A stretch of 49,140 nt of DNA from Gammaproteobacteria bacterium (GCA_004298065.1 SCRL01000047.1:1-49140); one strand, 5' to 3'; positions 9,958 to 19,211 are shown, numbered from the stretch's first letter. Numbers and translations are program-made. The notes: generated by a model not told the origin, from the sequence alone.

Positions 9958-10299
9958 ATGCAACCCGGCATCGGCGCGGGTTTGATGGGCGCCATAGGGG
10001 CGCTCTGCACGACACTGGCGGCGGCGGGCGATGTCCCGCCGCCGCGCCAGGTCGAGCTGCGGCAAATGCTCACGCAGGACTGCGGCTCGTGTCACGGTCT
10101 TACGCTCAAGGGCGGGCTCGGTCCCGCGCTCACACCCGAAGCGCTCGCGGGCAAGTCCCCGGCGAGTCTGCGCGCCACCATCCTGCACGGCCGTCCGGGC
10201 ACGCCAATGGCGCCGTGGAGCCCGTTCCTCACTGAAACCGAAGCCGGCTGGCTCGTCGAACATCTGCTCAACGGAACCGCCCATGCCCACGCGCGCTGA
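9958..10299 (+). CDS. nirC: NirC-type periplasmic monoheme cytochrome c (c55X)
   Basis: 113-residue small c-type cytochrome with an N-terminal signal sequence ending near AAAGDV. The single heme motif is CGSCH (42-46) and MAPWSPF supplies the likely methionine ligand. NirC proteins donate electrons in heme d1 maturation or to NirS. The start at 9958 follows GGAAGGGAGAGAG; the in-frame GTG 54 bases upstream gives no sensible signal peptide. It overlaps nirF by 17 bases. The position directly after nirS matches nir clusters elsewhere. Confidence 0.85.
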   Translation: MQPGIGAGLMGAIGALCTTLAAAGDVPPPRQVELRQMLTQDCGSCHGLTLKGGLGPALTPEALAGKSPASLRATILHGRPGTPMAPWSPFLTETEAGWLVEHLLNGTAHAHAR

Positions 10300-11464
10300 A
10301 CATCTCCGCCTCAGCCTGTTCACCGCGCTGGTGCTGGCGGTGAGCGGCTGCGCCGGTCCGCGCGGCACCGGCGATCTCGGGCTGGTCATCGAACGAGCCA
10401 CCGGCAGCGTGCAGGTGGTGGACACCTCGGCGCGCACGCGCATCGCGCGCATCGACGGTTTCGGCGACCTGTCGCACGCCTCGGCGGTGTTTTCGCGCGA
10501 CGCGCGCTACGCCTACGTGTTCGGGCGCGACGGCGGCCTGACCAAGGTGGATCTGCTCACAGGCAAAATCGAAAAGCGCATCGTGCAGGCGGGCAATGCC
10601 ATCGGCGGGGCGATCTCGCAGGACGGCAAGGTAGTCGCGGTATCGAATTACGAGCCCGGCGGCGTGCGCCTGTTTGACGCGGGTTCGCTCGCACCGTTGG
10701 CGGAGATTCCCGCGAACGGCGCGAACGGCGCGCGCTCGAAAGTCGTGGGGCTGGTGGACGCGCCGGGCGACCGTTTCGTGTTCGCGCTCTACGACGCGGG
10801 CGAAATCTGGCTCGCCGACGCACGCGATCCGCGCGCGCCGCGGGTAACGAAATTTTCCAATACCGGAAAGCAGCCCTATGACGGCACGGTCACGGCCGAC
10901 GGGCGCTGGTATCTCGCGGGCCTGTTCGGCGAGGACGGTCTGGCGCTGCTCGACCTGTGGCATCCTGCTGCCGGCGCGCGCAAGGTGGTCGAGGGTTACG
11001 GGCGCGGCAGCCAGCCGCTGCCGGTGTACAAGATGCCGCACCTCGACTACATCGCCGCCGCCGGCGACCGGCTGTTCGTGCCGGCGGCCGGACGCCACGA
11101 GCTGCTGGTGGTCGACGCGCGCAACTGGAAAGAGCTCGCGCGCGTGCCGCTCGCGGGCCAGCCGGTGTTCGTGGTCGCGCGCCCGGACGGGCGCCACGTG
11201 TGGGTCAACTTCGCGCCGCCGCACAACGACACGGTGCAGGTGCTCGACAGCGAAACGCTCGCGACCGTGCGCACGCTCAAGCCCGGCAAGGGCGTGCTGC
11301 ACATGGAGTTCACGCCGCGCGGCGAGGCCTGCTGGGTGTCGGTGCGCGACGACAACCTGGTGCGGGTGTACGACACCGCGACCTTCGCCGAGCTGGCGGC
11401 GCTTCCGGCGGACAAGCCCTCCGGCATCTTTTTCAGCGCGCGCGCGCATCGGATCGGACAATGA
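10283..11464 (+). CDS. nirF: NirF, heme d1 biogenesis lipoprotein
   Basis: NirF is needed for heme d1 synthesis and resembles the d1 propeller of NirS without heme c. 393 residues. The start at 10283 overlaps the end of nirC and gives a lipoprotein signal with lipobox VSGC (Cys23), which places it at the periplasmic membrane face. The propeller repeats are visible, for example IERATGSVQVVDTSART, VFSRDARYAYVFGRDG and MEFTPRGEACWVSVRDDN. Its stop overlaps the nirD start as ATGA. Confidence 0.93.
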   Translation: MPTRAEHLRLSLFTALVLAVSGCAGPRGTGDLGLVIERATGSVQVVDTSARTRIARIDGFGDLSHASAVFSRDARYAYVFGRDGGLTKVDLLTGKIEKRIVQAGNAIGGAISQDGKVVAVSNYEPGGVRLFDAGSLAPLAEIPANGANGARSKVVGLVDAPGDRFVFALYDAGEIWLADARDPRAPRVTKFSNTGKQPYDGTVTADGRWYLAGLFGEDGLALLDLWHPAAGARKVVEGYGRGSQPLPVYKMPHLDYIAAAGDRLFVPAAGRHELLVVDARNWKELARVPLAGQPVFVVARPDGRHVWVNFAPPHNDTVQVLDSETLATVRTLKPGKGVLHMEFTPRGEACWVSVRDDNLVRVYDTATFAELAALPADKPSGIFFSARAHRIGQ

Positions 11465-11931
11465 CCCTGCCACACGCGAACCTGACCGAACTCGAGCGCA
11501 AACTGCTGAACGACTTTCAGCACGATTTCCCGCTCACGCCCACGCCCTACGCCGACATGGCGAAACAGCTCGGCGTGAGCGAGGCCGAGGTGCTGGCGGC
11601 GCTCGCGCATCTCAAGGCGGCCGGCGCCGTGAGCCGCGTGGGCGCGGTGGTGCGCCCCAATACCATCGGCGCGAGCACGCTCGCGGCCATGTCCGTGCCG
11701 GCCGGGGACCTGGAGCGCGTGGCCGCGCTGGTCAACGGTTATCCCGAGGTGAACCACAACTACGAGCGCGAGCACGCGCTCAACCTGTGGTTCGTCGCGG
11801 CGGCGCCGGACGGCGCGCGCCTGCAACACGTGTTGGACGAGATCGCCGAGCGCAGCGGTTATGAGGTGCTGAGCTTCCCGCTCGTTGAGGATTACCACAT
11901 CGACTTGGGGTTTGACTTGCGATGGAGATGA
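11461..11931 (+). CDS. nirD: NirD, siroheme decarboxylase subunit (Lrp/AsnC family)
   Basis: Part of the NirDLGH siroheme decarboxylase, which removes two acetate carboxyl groups from siroheme to give 12,18-didecarboxysiroheme, the heme d1 precursor. 156 residues with an AsnC-like helix-turn-helix at about 10-60 and a RAM-type domain. The motif NGYPEVNHNYEREHALNLWFV is the NirD/NirG type. It is coupled to nirF by ATGA. Confidence 0.9.
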   Translation: MTLPHANLTELERKLLNDFQHDFPLTPTPYADMAKQLGVSEAEVLAALAHLKAAGAVSRVGAVVRPNTIGASTLAAMSVPAGDLERVAALVNGYPEVNHNYEREHALNLWFVAAAPDGARLQHVLDEIAERSGYEVLSFPLVEDYHIDLGFDLRWR

Positions 11932-12473
11932 ACATTGAATTGAACACGCACTCGATACCGCCGGTGGTGGACGACACCGACCGGCGGCTGCTTGCGGTGG
12001 TCGCCAAGGGCCTGCCGCTCGCGCCGCGGCCGTTCGCCGAAGTCGCTGCACGTCTCGGGCTCGATGAGGCCGAGGTTATTGCGCGATTCGCGCACCTGAA
12101 GCAGTCGGGCGTGCTGCGCCGCTTCGGCGTGGTCGTGCGCCACCACGAGCTCGGCTACGGCGCCAACGCCATGGTGGTCTGGGACGTGCCCGACGACCAG
12201 GTGCGTGCGCTCGGGCGCTGCCTTGCCGGTTTCGACTTTATCACGCTGTGTTACCAGCGCCCGCGGCGCCTGCCGCAGTGGCGCTACAATCTCTACTGCA
12301 TGATCCATGGCAAGAGCCGCGAAGAGGTGCTGTCGAATCTCGAATGGATGGTCAACCGTTGCGGGCTGCAATCGCTCCCGCACGAGGTGCTGTTCTCGCG
12401 CCGGCGCTTCAAGCAGTGCGGCGCGCGTTACCATGCCGAGAACAAGGAGGACGCCCATGCCGCGTCCGGCTGA
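11922..12473 (+). CDS. nirL: NirL, siroheme decarboxylase subunit (Lrp/AsnC family)
   Basis: Partner of NirD in siroheme decarboxylation. 183 residues with an AsnC-like fold. CYQRPRRLPQWRYNLYCMIHG is the NirL/NirH signature. Two in-frame ATGs compete: 11922, used here, and 11928, which makes an ATGA overlap with the nirD stop and may be the real start. It overlaps nirG by 17 bases. Confidence 0.88.
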   Translation: MEMNIELNTHSIPPVVDDTDRRLLAVVAKGLPLAPRPFAEVAARLGLDEAEVIARFAHLKQSGVLRRFGVVVRHHELGYGANAMVVWDVPDDQVRALGRCLAGFDFITLCYQRPRRLPQWRYNLYCMIHGKSREEVLSNLEWMVNRCGLQSLPHEVLFSRRRFKQCGARYHAENKEDAHAASG

Positions 12474-12927
12474 GGCCGTCGCGCTCGACGCCACCGACCG
12501 GCGTATCGTGAATGCGCTCCAGGGCGGCCTGCCGGTATGCGAACGTCCGTACGCCGAAGCGGCGACGAATCTGGGCATCTCCGAGGATGAATTGATCCGG
12601 CGACTCGAACGGTTGCTGGCCGACGGCGCGCTCACGCGCTTCGGGCCGATGTACCACGCCGAACGCCTCGGCGGCGCGCTCACGCTCGCGGCGATGCAGG
12701 TGCCGGAGGCGGATTTCGAACACGTGACGGCCATCGTCAACGGCTTTTCCGAGGTGGCGCACAACTACCGGCGGGAGCACGCGTTCAACATGTGGTTCGT
12801 GCTCGCGACCGAGCACCCCGGACGCATCAATGAGGTGATCGGCGACATCGAGCGTGCCACCGGGCTCAAGGTGTACAACCTGCCGAAGATCGAGGAATTC
12901 TACGTCGGCCTGAGGTTCGAGGCATGA
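12457..12927 (+). CDS. nirG: NirG, siroheme decarboxylase subunit (Lrp/AsnC family)
   Basis: 156 residues of the NirD/NirG type, shown by NGFSEVAHNYRREHAFNMWFV. It forms the second D/L-like pair with NirH, which follows. The start at 12457 is set by AAGGAGG six bases upstream, inside the end of nirL; longer in-frame extensions run antiphase through nirL. The stop overlaps the nirH ATG. Confidence 0.88.
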   Translation: MPRPAEAVALDATDRRIVNALQGGLPVCERPYAEAATNLGISEDELIRRLERLLADGALTRFGPMYHAERLGGALTLAAMQVPEADFEHVTAIVNGFSEVAHNYRREHAFNMWFVLATEHPGRINEVIGDIERATGLKVYNLPKIEEFYVGLRFEA

Positions 12928-13439
12928 ACACCGCGCGCGCCCTTGCCCTCGAAACGCCGGCCACGCTGGATGCCACCGACCGGCGCCTGATCGTCGAAAC
13001 CCAGGGCGGCCTGCCGCTGGTGCCGCGGCCGTACCATGCGCTCGCCGAGCGCCTCGGCATTACGCCCGAGGACGTGATGGCGCGCATGCGGCGCATGCTG
13101 GAGCACGGTATCGTCCGGCGCATCGGCGCGGTGCCGAACCACTACGCGCTCGGTTACGCGGCCAACGGCATGTCGGTGTGGGACGTGCCCGATCCGTGCG
13201 TGCTGGAAATCGGCGAGTGGGTCGGCAGCCTCGACTTTGTGTCACACTGTTACCAGCGCCCGCGCATCCTGCCGGCGTGGCCGTACAACCTGTTCGCGAT
13301 GTTGCACGGCCGCAGCCGCGAGGAAGTCGAGGAGCACGTGCAGATGATCGCGCGCATCCTCGGCCAGTACGCCCGCGCGCACACGGTGCTCTACAGCACG
13401 CGCATCCTGAAAAAGACCGGCCTGCGCCTGAACGGGTGA
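12924..13439 (+). CDS. nirH: NirH, siroheme decarboxylase subunit (Lrp/AsnC family)
   Basis: 171 residues of the NirL/NirH type, with CYQRPRILPAWPYNLFAMLHG. Together with NirD, NirL and NirG it completes the four-gene siroheme decarboxylase set seen in Pseudomonas and Paracoccus; other denitrifiers fuse or reduce these genes. ATGA coupling to nirG and a three-base gap to nirJ imply one mRNA. Confidence 0.9.
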   Translation: MNTARALALETPATLDATDRRLIVETQGGLPLVPRPYHALAERLGITPEDVMARMRRMLEHGIVRRIGAVPNHYALGYAANGMSVWDVPDPCVLEIGEWVGSLDFVSHCYQRPRILPAWPYNLFAMLHGRSREEVEEHVQMIARILGQYARAHTVLYSTRILKKTGLRLNG

Positions 13440-13442
13440 ACC

Positions 13443-14639
13443 ATGTTCCGCATCAGCCAGTACATGCAGGAAATCAAAAGCCCGACGCCGCTCGGGCCCC
13501 GGCGCGCGCCGCCGGGGCCGGTGGTGATCTGGAACCTCATTCGCCGCTGCAACCTCGCCTGCAAACATTGTTATTCGATCTCGGCCGACCGGGATTTTCC
13601 GGGCGAGCTTTCGACGGATGAAGTCTGCCGGGTGATGGACGACCTCAAGGCGTTCCGTGTGCCGGTGCTGATCCTCTCCGGCGGCGAGCCGCTGCTGCGT
13701 CCCGACATCTTCGATATTTCCCGGCGTGCCAAGACCATGGGCTTCTACGTCGGACTTTCGACCAACGGCATACTGATCGACGAGGCCATGATCGGGCGCA
13801 TCGCCGACATCGGCTACGACTACGTCGGCATTTCCATCGACGGCCTGAGAGACACCCACGACCGCTTCCGCCGCCTGACGGGCGCGTACGACGCCTCGAT
13901 GCGCGCCATCCGTCTGTGCCACGAACGCGGCATCAAGGTCGGCATGCGCTTCACCCTGACCCAGGACAACGCTCACGAGCTGCCGGCGTTGCTCAAGCTC
14001 ATGGAGGACGAAGGCATCGACAAGTTCTACCTCTCGCACCTGAACTACGCCGGCCGCGGCAACATCAATCGCAAGGACGACGTGGTGCTCAAGACCACGC
14101 GCCAGGCGATGGACCTGTTGTTCGACACCTGCTGGGACTACACGCAACGCGGGCTGCACAAGGAATTTGTTACCGGCAACAACGACGCCGACGGCGTGTA
14201 CCTGCTGTACTGGGTGCGGAAAAACTTCCCTCATCTGGAAGACCACCTGCGCGCGAAACTCGCGCAGTGGGGCGGCAACTCCTCGGGCGTGAACATCGCC
14301 AACATCGACAACCTCGGCAACGTCCACCCCGATACCTTTTGGTGGAACTACCCGCTCGGCAACGTGCGCAACCGGCCGTTCTCGGAAATCTGGCAGGACA
14401 CCTCCGACCCGCTCATGGCCGGACTGAAGGCGAATCCGCGCAACGTCAAAGGCCGCTGCGGCCAGTGCGCCTATTTCGACATCTGCGGCGGCAACACGCG
14501 CGTGCGCGCCTACAGCCTCACCGGCGACCCCTGGGCCGAGGACCCGGCGTGTTACCTCACGGACGAGGAAATCGGCGTCGAGCACGCGGGCGAGCGCCTG
14601 ACCGTGACGCCATACACTCGCCGGAGTGCTGCAAAGTAG
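13443..14639 (+). CDS. nirJ: NirJ, radical SAM/SPASM heme d1 biosynthesis enzyme
   Basis: Cytoplasmic enzyme that replaces the propionate side chains of didecarboxysiroheme by oxo groups. 398 residues. The radical SAM cluster motif is CNLACKHCY (C36, C40, C43), followed by SGGEPLLRPD, which binds SAM. The C-terminal SPASM region has CGQCAYFDICGGNTR and a later DPACYL, suggesting a second cluster. Its last codons run into a dispersed CACAGAG repeat, which also encodes the start of nirN. Confidence 0.95.
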   Translation: MFRISQYMQEIKSPTPLGPRRAPPGPVVIWNLIRRCNLACKHCYSISADRDFPGELSTDEVCRVMDDLKAFRVPVLILSGGEPLLRPDIFDISRRAKTMGFYVGLSTNGILIDEAMIGRIADIGYDYVGISIDGLRDTHDRFRRLTGAYDASMRAIRLCHERGIKVGMRFTLTQDNAHELPALLKLMEDEGIDKFYLSHLNYAGRGNINRKDDVVLKTTRQAMDLLFDTCWDYTQRGLHKEFVTGNNDADGVYLLYWVRKNFPHLEDHLRAKLAQWGGNSSGVNIANIDNLGNVHPDTFWWNYPLGNVRNRPFSEIWQDTSDPLMAGLKANPRNVKGRCGQCAYFDICGGNTRVRAYSLTGDPWAEDPACYLTDEEIGVEHAGERLTVTPYTRRSAAK

Positions 14640-14641
14640 AA

Positions 14642-14745
14642 TTCACCACAGAGCGCACAGAGAACGCAGAGAAAGGCAGAAATCTGTGAAAAAGATTTCA
14701 AGGTTTGTTTTTATTCTCTCCGTGTTCTCTGTGTCCTCTGTGGTT
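14642..14745. repeat. Dispersed inverted repeat (CCACAGAG family), copy 1, encoding the NirN signal peptide
   Basis: The left arm (14643-14673, with ACCACAGAG and CACAGAGAAC) pairs imperfectly with the right arm (14712-14745, with CTCTGTGTCCTCTGTGGT). The same family recurs at 16748-16828; the two right arms share 19 identical bases. Such CACAGAG/CTCTGTG elements are common intergenic repeats in many bacteria (general knowledge). Here the right arm is translated as part of NirN. Confidence 0.85.
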
Positions 14746-16239
14746 CCTGCTTTTTCTGACGTAGATCCGCTCTATAAAACCCACTGTGCGAGTTGCCACG
14801 GGGCCGACCGGCTCGGCGGCATGGGCCCGGCGTTGCTGCCGGAGAACCTCGGGCGACTGAAGAAAACCGAGGCGCTGAACGTTATCCGTGCCGGGCGCGC
14901 GGCGACGCAGATGCCGGGTTTTGCCGGTAAGCTCGCGGACGAGGACATCGCCGCGCTCGCGGAGCTGGTCTATACGCCGCTGCCGCAAGTGCCCGAGTGG
15001 GGTATCGAAGCCATGCGGGCGAGCCATAAGGTATTCCTGCATGCTGCGCGCCTGTCGGACAAGCCGGTATTCAAGGCCGATCCACTCAACCTGTTCGTTG
15101 TGGTCGAGCTCGGCGATCACCACGTCACCATTCTCGACGGCGACAAATTCGAGCCGCTCGGGCGCTTCCCGACGCACTTCGCGCTGCACGGCGGGCCCAA
15201 GTATTCGCCCGACGGGCGCTACGTCTACTTCGCCTCGCGCGACGGCTGGATATCCAAGTTCGATCTGTACAACCTGAAATACGTCGCTGAAATCCGCGCC
15301 GGCATCAACACGCGCAACCTTGCAGTCTCGGGCGACGGCAAGGTCGTACTGGTCGGCAACACCCTGCCGCACACACTGACGGTGCTCGACGCGCGCGATC
15401 TCACGCCGCTCATGGTGATCGCGGTGCAGGACGGCGAGGGCAAGGGCTCGCGCGTGTCGGCGGTGTACGACGCCGGCCCGCGCAAGAGTTTCATCGCCGC
15501 GCTCAAGGACATCCCCGAGGTTTGGGAGATTCCCTACAGTCCGGATCACGAACCGATTTTCCAGGGGTATGTGCACGACTACCGCATGGGCGAGGGGTTG
15601 GCGGAGAAGGGGCCGTTCCCGGTGCGGCGCATCAAGCTCGACGACGTACTCGACGATTTCTTTTTCGACCAGAAATACGAGCACCTGATCGGTGCCGCGC
15701 GTGAGGGTAAAGGCGGGCAGGTGGTGAATCTCATCGTCGGGCGCAAGATCGCGGATATCGATCTGCCCGGTTTGCCGCATCTCGGTTCCGGCATCACCTG
15801 GGAATATGAAGGAAAACCGGTAATGGCAACACCGAACCTGAAGGAAGGTTCGGTCTCCATCGTGGACATGAAGGACTGGAAGGTCATCAAGCGCATCGAC
15901 ACCGCCGGCCCCGGATTTTTCCTGCGCTCGCACGAGAACACGCCCTATGCCTGGGGCGACGCGATGATGAGCCGGGCCAAAGACACGATGCAACTCATCG
16001 ACAAGCGCACACTTGAAGTCGTAAAGACCCTCAAGCCCGCGCCCGGCAAGACCGCGGCGCACACCGAATTCACGCGCGACGGCAAATACGCGCTGGTGTC
16101 GGTGTGGGAAATGGACGGGGCGCTGGTGGTGTACGACGCCGCGACGCTGAAAGAGATCAAACGCCTGCCGATGAAGAAGCCTTCAGGCAAGTACAACGTT
16201 TATAACAAGATCACACGCTCGGAGGGAACGAGCCACTAA
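14686..16239 (+). CDS. nirN: NirN, periplasmic c-type cytochrome/d1 propeller, heme d1 maturation
   Basis: NirN oxidises dihydro-heme d1 in the last step of heme d1 synthesis and can hand the cofactor to NirS. 517 residues with heme c motif CASCH (34-38) and a d1-type propeller homologous to NirS, ending GKYNVYNK like NirS. The start chosen is GTG at 14686, nine bases after GAAAGG. It yields KK, then a hydrophobic stretch, then PAFS for cleavage. That hydrophobic core is encoded by the CACAGAG-type repeat. Any upstream in-frame ATG gives an Arg-rich non-signal leader. Confidence 0.92.
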   Translation: MKKISRFVFILSVFSVSSVVPAFSDVDPLYKTHCASCHGADRLGGMGPALLPENLGRLKKTEALNVIRAGRAATQMPGFAGKLADEDIAALAELVYTPLPQVPEWGIEAMRASHKVFLHAARLSDKPVFKADPLNLFVVVELGDHHVTILDGDKFEPLGRFPTHFALHGGPKYSPDGRYVYFASRDGWISKFDLYNLKYVAEIRAGINTRNLAVSGDGKVVLVGNTLPHTLTVLDARDLTPLMVIAVQDGEGKGSRVSAVYDAGPRKSFIAALKDIPEVWEIPYSPDHEPIFQGYVHDYRMGEGLAEKGPFPVRRIKLDDVLDDFFFDQKYEHLIGAAREGKGGQVVNLIVGRKIADIDLPGLPHLGSGITWEYEGKPVMATPNLKEGSVSIVDMKDWKVIKRIDTAGPGFFLRSHENTPYAWGDAMMSRAKDTMQLIDKRTLEVVKTLKPAPGKTAAHTEFTRDGKYALVSVWEMDGALVVYDAATLKEIKRLPMKKPSGKYNVYNKITRSEGTSH

Positions 16240-16316
16240 TTCCTCTCGTGGTGCAAGGTTGAAATTGCGCGGCCAAAGCCCCAGCATTTGCGTCCTGTTT
16301 CCCCAAGACTGCCGCC

Positions 16317-16739
16317 ATGACCGACACCACACCGCGCAACACCCTTGAAGAACAGCTTCTTGCCGCCCAGGAAGGCCGCATAGACAGCGACGAGCTGCTG
16401 AAAACGCTGATGACCTCGCAGGTGTTCATGCCGGTGCAGGATGAAAAAGCGCCGGTGGCGAACATCCAGCGCTCGACGCGCGCCCAGCCGCTGGTGCTGT
16501 CGGGCGAGGACGACACGCCGATCCTGGTACTGTTTTCCAGCCCCGAGCGCGCGCGGCCGTTTCTCACGGACTACCCCGGTTTCGCCGCCGGCATCCTCGA
16601 ACCGTTTCAGTGGGTGCTGGAAAACATGGGCAGCGGCTACGGCATCACGCTCAACCCCGGCTCCGAACTCGGCTTCGACATGGAGCCGGAAACCGTCGCC
16701 GACCTCGCCGCCAGTCTCGCCGCCACGCTGAAACATTAA
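16317..16739 (+). CDS. SseB-family protein
   Basis: 140-residue soluble protein. The N-terminal segment, EQLLAAQEGRIDSDELLKTLMTSQVFMPV, and the following LVLFSSPERARPF fit the SseB N-terminal domain, a family with poorly defined roles in bacterial physiology. It is not a known nir gene and probably ended up here by chance. It sits between the two copies of the CACAGAG repeat. The start is an ATG without a clear Shine-Dalgarno site. Confidence 0.65.
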   Translation: MTDTTPRNTLEEQLLAAQEGRIDSDELLKTLMTSQVFMPVQDEKAPVANIQRSTRAQPLVLSGEDDTPILVLFSSPERARPFLTDYPGFAAGILEPFQWVLENMGSGYGITLNPGSELGFDMEPETVADLAASLAATLKH

Positions 16740-16747
16740 AACGGCCG

Positions 16748-16828
16748 TTCACCACGGAGAACACAGAGGGCACGGAGAATATCGAAGGGGACCAAAATAA
16801 CTCTGTGATCTCTGTGTCCTCTGTGGTC
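16748..16828. repeat. Dispersed inverted repeat (CCACAGAG family), copy 2
   Basis: Left arm 16748-16777 (ACCACGGAGAACACAGAGG) and right arm 16801-16827 (TCTCTGTGTCCTCTGTGGT). They form a long imperfect stem in the intergenic space between the sseB-like gene and mrcB. Same family as 14642-14745 but non-coding here. Confidence 0.85.
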
Positions 16829-16889
16829 AAGAACTCTTAATATATATAGGTGTCCGCCGGCATCCCCGCCGGCGGAAGATTGTCGAACG

Positions 16890-19211
16890 ATGAAGCTGAT
16901 TCCTGCCGCTTGGCGGCGGTTCCCCTTGAAGCGTTTCCTGCGCGTGGCGCTGCTTATCGCGCTGCTCGCGGCGGCGCTGTTCGCGCTCTATCTCGACTGG
17001 CGCGTGACCGATGAATTCACCGGCCGGCGCTGGGCGCTGCCGGCGCGCGTGTACGCGCGCCCGCTCGAACTTTTCCCCGGTGCGGCTCTCACGCCGCCGC
17101 AGCTGGTGCAGGAGCTGGAGCTGCTCGGTTACAAGCGCGGCATCGAGGGTATGGAGCCCGGGCGCTTCGAGCCGCGCGCCGGCGGCGTCGACCTCGTCAC
17201 CCGGCCGTTCGCGTTCTGGGACGGCGCGCAGCCGGCGCTGGCGCTACGCCTCGAATTCCGGGACGACCGCCTCGACGCCCTCTGGGACCAGGGTAACTAC
17301 ACGGAGCTGAAACTGGCGCGGCTCGACCCGCTCCCGATCGGCGGTATCTATCCGGCGCACAACGAGGACCGCGTGCTGGTCAAACTCGACGAGGCGCCGC
17401 GCGAATTGGTTAGCGCGTTGCTGGCGATGGAAGATCGCCAGTTCTATTCGCACATCGGCGTGGACCCGCGCGGCGTCGCGCGCGCCGCGCTCTCGACGCT
17501 CACCGGTCGCGGCGTGCAGGGTGGCAGCACGCTCACGCAGCAGCTGGTGAAGAACTATTTCCTCACGCCCGAACGCACGCTCCGGCGCAAGGCCACGGAA
17601 ATGCTCATGGCGCTGCTGCTCGAACTGCATTACGCCAAGGACGAAATCCTCGAGGCCTACCTGAACGAAATTTATCTGGGTCAGGACCGCAATCGCGCGA
17701 TCCACGGCTTCGGGCTTGCGGCGCACTATTACTTCGACAAGCCGCTCAACCGCCTCACGCTTGCCGACTCGGCGCTGCTGGTCGGCATGGTGAAAGGCCC
17801 GGCGTTGTACGATCCGCACCGGCACCCGCAACGCGCGCTCGAACGGCGCAACCTGGTGCTTTCCGAGATGCGCGGTCTCGGCTACATCACGCCGGAACAG
17901 GCGCTGCGCGCCAAGGCCGAGCCGCTCGGCGTCGTCGCCAAACCGGGCATCGGCACCTCGCCGCACCCGGCGTTTCTGGAGCTGGTGCGCCGGCAACTGC
18001 GCCAGGACTACGACGAAGACGACCTGCGCTCGGAAGGCCTGAAGATCTTTACTACGCTCGACCCGCATGCCCAGCGCGCGGCCGAGCGCGCGCTCACGAA
18101 CCGCCTGGCCATCCTCGACCGCGCGCGCAAGGACGGCCAGCCGCCGCTCGAAGGCGCGGCGGTGGTCACGAGCACCGCGACCGGCGAGGTGCAGGCGCTC
18201 GTCGGCGGTCGTGACGTGCGCTACCAGGGCTTCAACCGCGCGCTCGACGCGCAGCGCCCGGTGGGCTCGTTGTTGAAACCCGCGGTCTATCTCGCGGCGC
18301 TTTCACGCCCGCAGCAGTACACCCTGGTCACGCCGTTGAGCGACGAGCGCTTCGTGTGGAAGAGCCGCGGCGCGCCCGACTGGGAGCCGCAAAATTACGA
18401 CCGCAAATACCACGGGCGCGTGCCGCTGCGCACCGCGCTCGCGGAGTCGTACAACGTCGCCACCGCGCGTCTCGGCACCGAGCTTGGCATCCCGAAGGTG
18501 CTGGAGACGATGCACCGGCTCGGCATCGAGCACGAGCTGCCGCCGTATGCCGCGACCCTGCTCGGCGCGGTGGACCTGACGCCGTTCGAGGTGACGCAGA
18601 TGTACCAGACCCTCGCGAGCGGCGGCTTCCGCACGCCGCTGCGCGCGATCCGCGAGGTGCTCACCGCCGACGGCCAGCCGCTCAAGCGCTACGGGCTCTC
18701 CGTCGAGCAAGTGGTCGAGCCGGCGCCGGTGTATCTCGTCACCGCCGCGATGCAGGACGTGGTGCGCGAGGGCACGGCCAGGGGACTCACGGCGTTTCTC
18801 TCGCCCACGCTCAACATTGCCGGCAAGACCGGCACCACCGACGAGCTGCGCGATTCGTGGTTCGCCGGGTTCACCGGCGATTACCTGGCGGTCGCGTGGG
18901 TCGGCTACGACGACAACCGTCCGTCGCGCCTGACCGGCGCCAGCGGCGCCATGACCGTGTGGGGCGAGCTGATGGCGCCGATCGCGCGCGAACCGCTGGT
19001 GCCGCCGCTGCCGGAGAACGTCGAGCAGGTGACGATCGACCCGCGCAGCGGCCTGCGCGCCGGGTTCGGCTGCGACGGCGCCGTCGAGCTGCCGTTCCTC
19101 GCCGGTACCGCACCGGTGGCGGTTTCGGATTGCGCCGCGCCGCCGCCTCCGGCGCCAGAGAAAAAGGAGAAGCCGCCGGCGAAGAGCTGGTGGCAACGCT
19201 TGTTCGAGTGA
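16890..19211 (+). CDS. mrcB: Bifunctional penicillin-binding protein 1B
   Basis: Polymerises lipid II into glycan strands and cross-links peptides at the inner membrane. 773 residues. One TM helix at about 17-36, then the UB2H-type regulator-binding region. The GT51 transglycosylase has catalytic Glu181 in EDRQFYSHIG and GGSTLTQQLVKN. The transpeptidase has SLLK (Ser460), SYN and KTGTTD. The C-terminus is Pro/Lys-rich. The UB2H region and the adjacent TPR lipoprotein fit the Lpo-controlled PBP1B class. Confidence 0.95.
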   Translation: MKLIPAAWRRFPLKRFLRVALLIALLAAALFALYLDWRVTDEFTGRRWALPARVYARPLELFPGAALTPPQLVQELELLGYKRGIEGMEPGRFEPRAGGVDLVTRPFAFWDGAQPALALRLEFRDDRLDALWDQGNYTELKLARLDPLPIGGIYPAHNEDRVLVKLDEAPRELVSALLAMEDRQFYSHIGVDPRGVARAALSTLTGRGVQGGSTLTQQLVKNYFLTPERTLRRKATEMLMALLLELHYAKDEILEAYLNEIYLGQDRNRAIHGFGLAAHYYFDKPLNRLTLADSALLVGMVKGPALYDPHRHPQRALERRNLVLSEMRGLGYITPEQALRAKAEPLGVVAKPGIGTSPHPAFLELVRRQLRQDYDEDDLRSEGLKIFTTLDPHAQRAAERALTNRLAILDRARKDGQPPLEGAAVVTSTATGEVQALVGGRDVRYQGFNRALDAQRPVGSLLKPAVYLAALSRPQQYTLVTPLSDERFVWKSRGAPDWEPQNYDRKYHGRVPLRTALAESYNVATARLGTELGIPKVLETMHRLGIEHELPPYAATLLGAVDLTPFEVTQMYQTLASGGFRTPLRAIREVLTADGQPLKRYGLSVEQVVEPAPVYLVTAAMQDVVREGTARGLTAFLSPTLNIAGKTGTTDELRDSWFAGFTGDYLAVAWVGYDDNRPSRLTGASGAMTVWGELMAPIAREPLVPPLPENVEQVTIDPRSGLRAGFGCDGAVELPFLAGTAPVAVSDCAAPPPPAPEKKEKPPAKSWWQRLFE

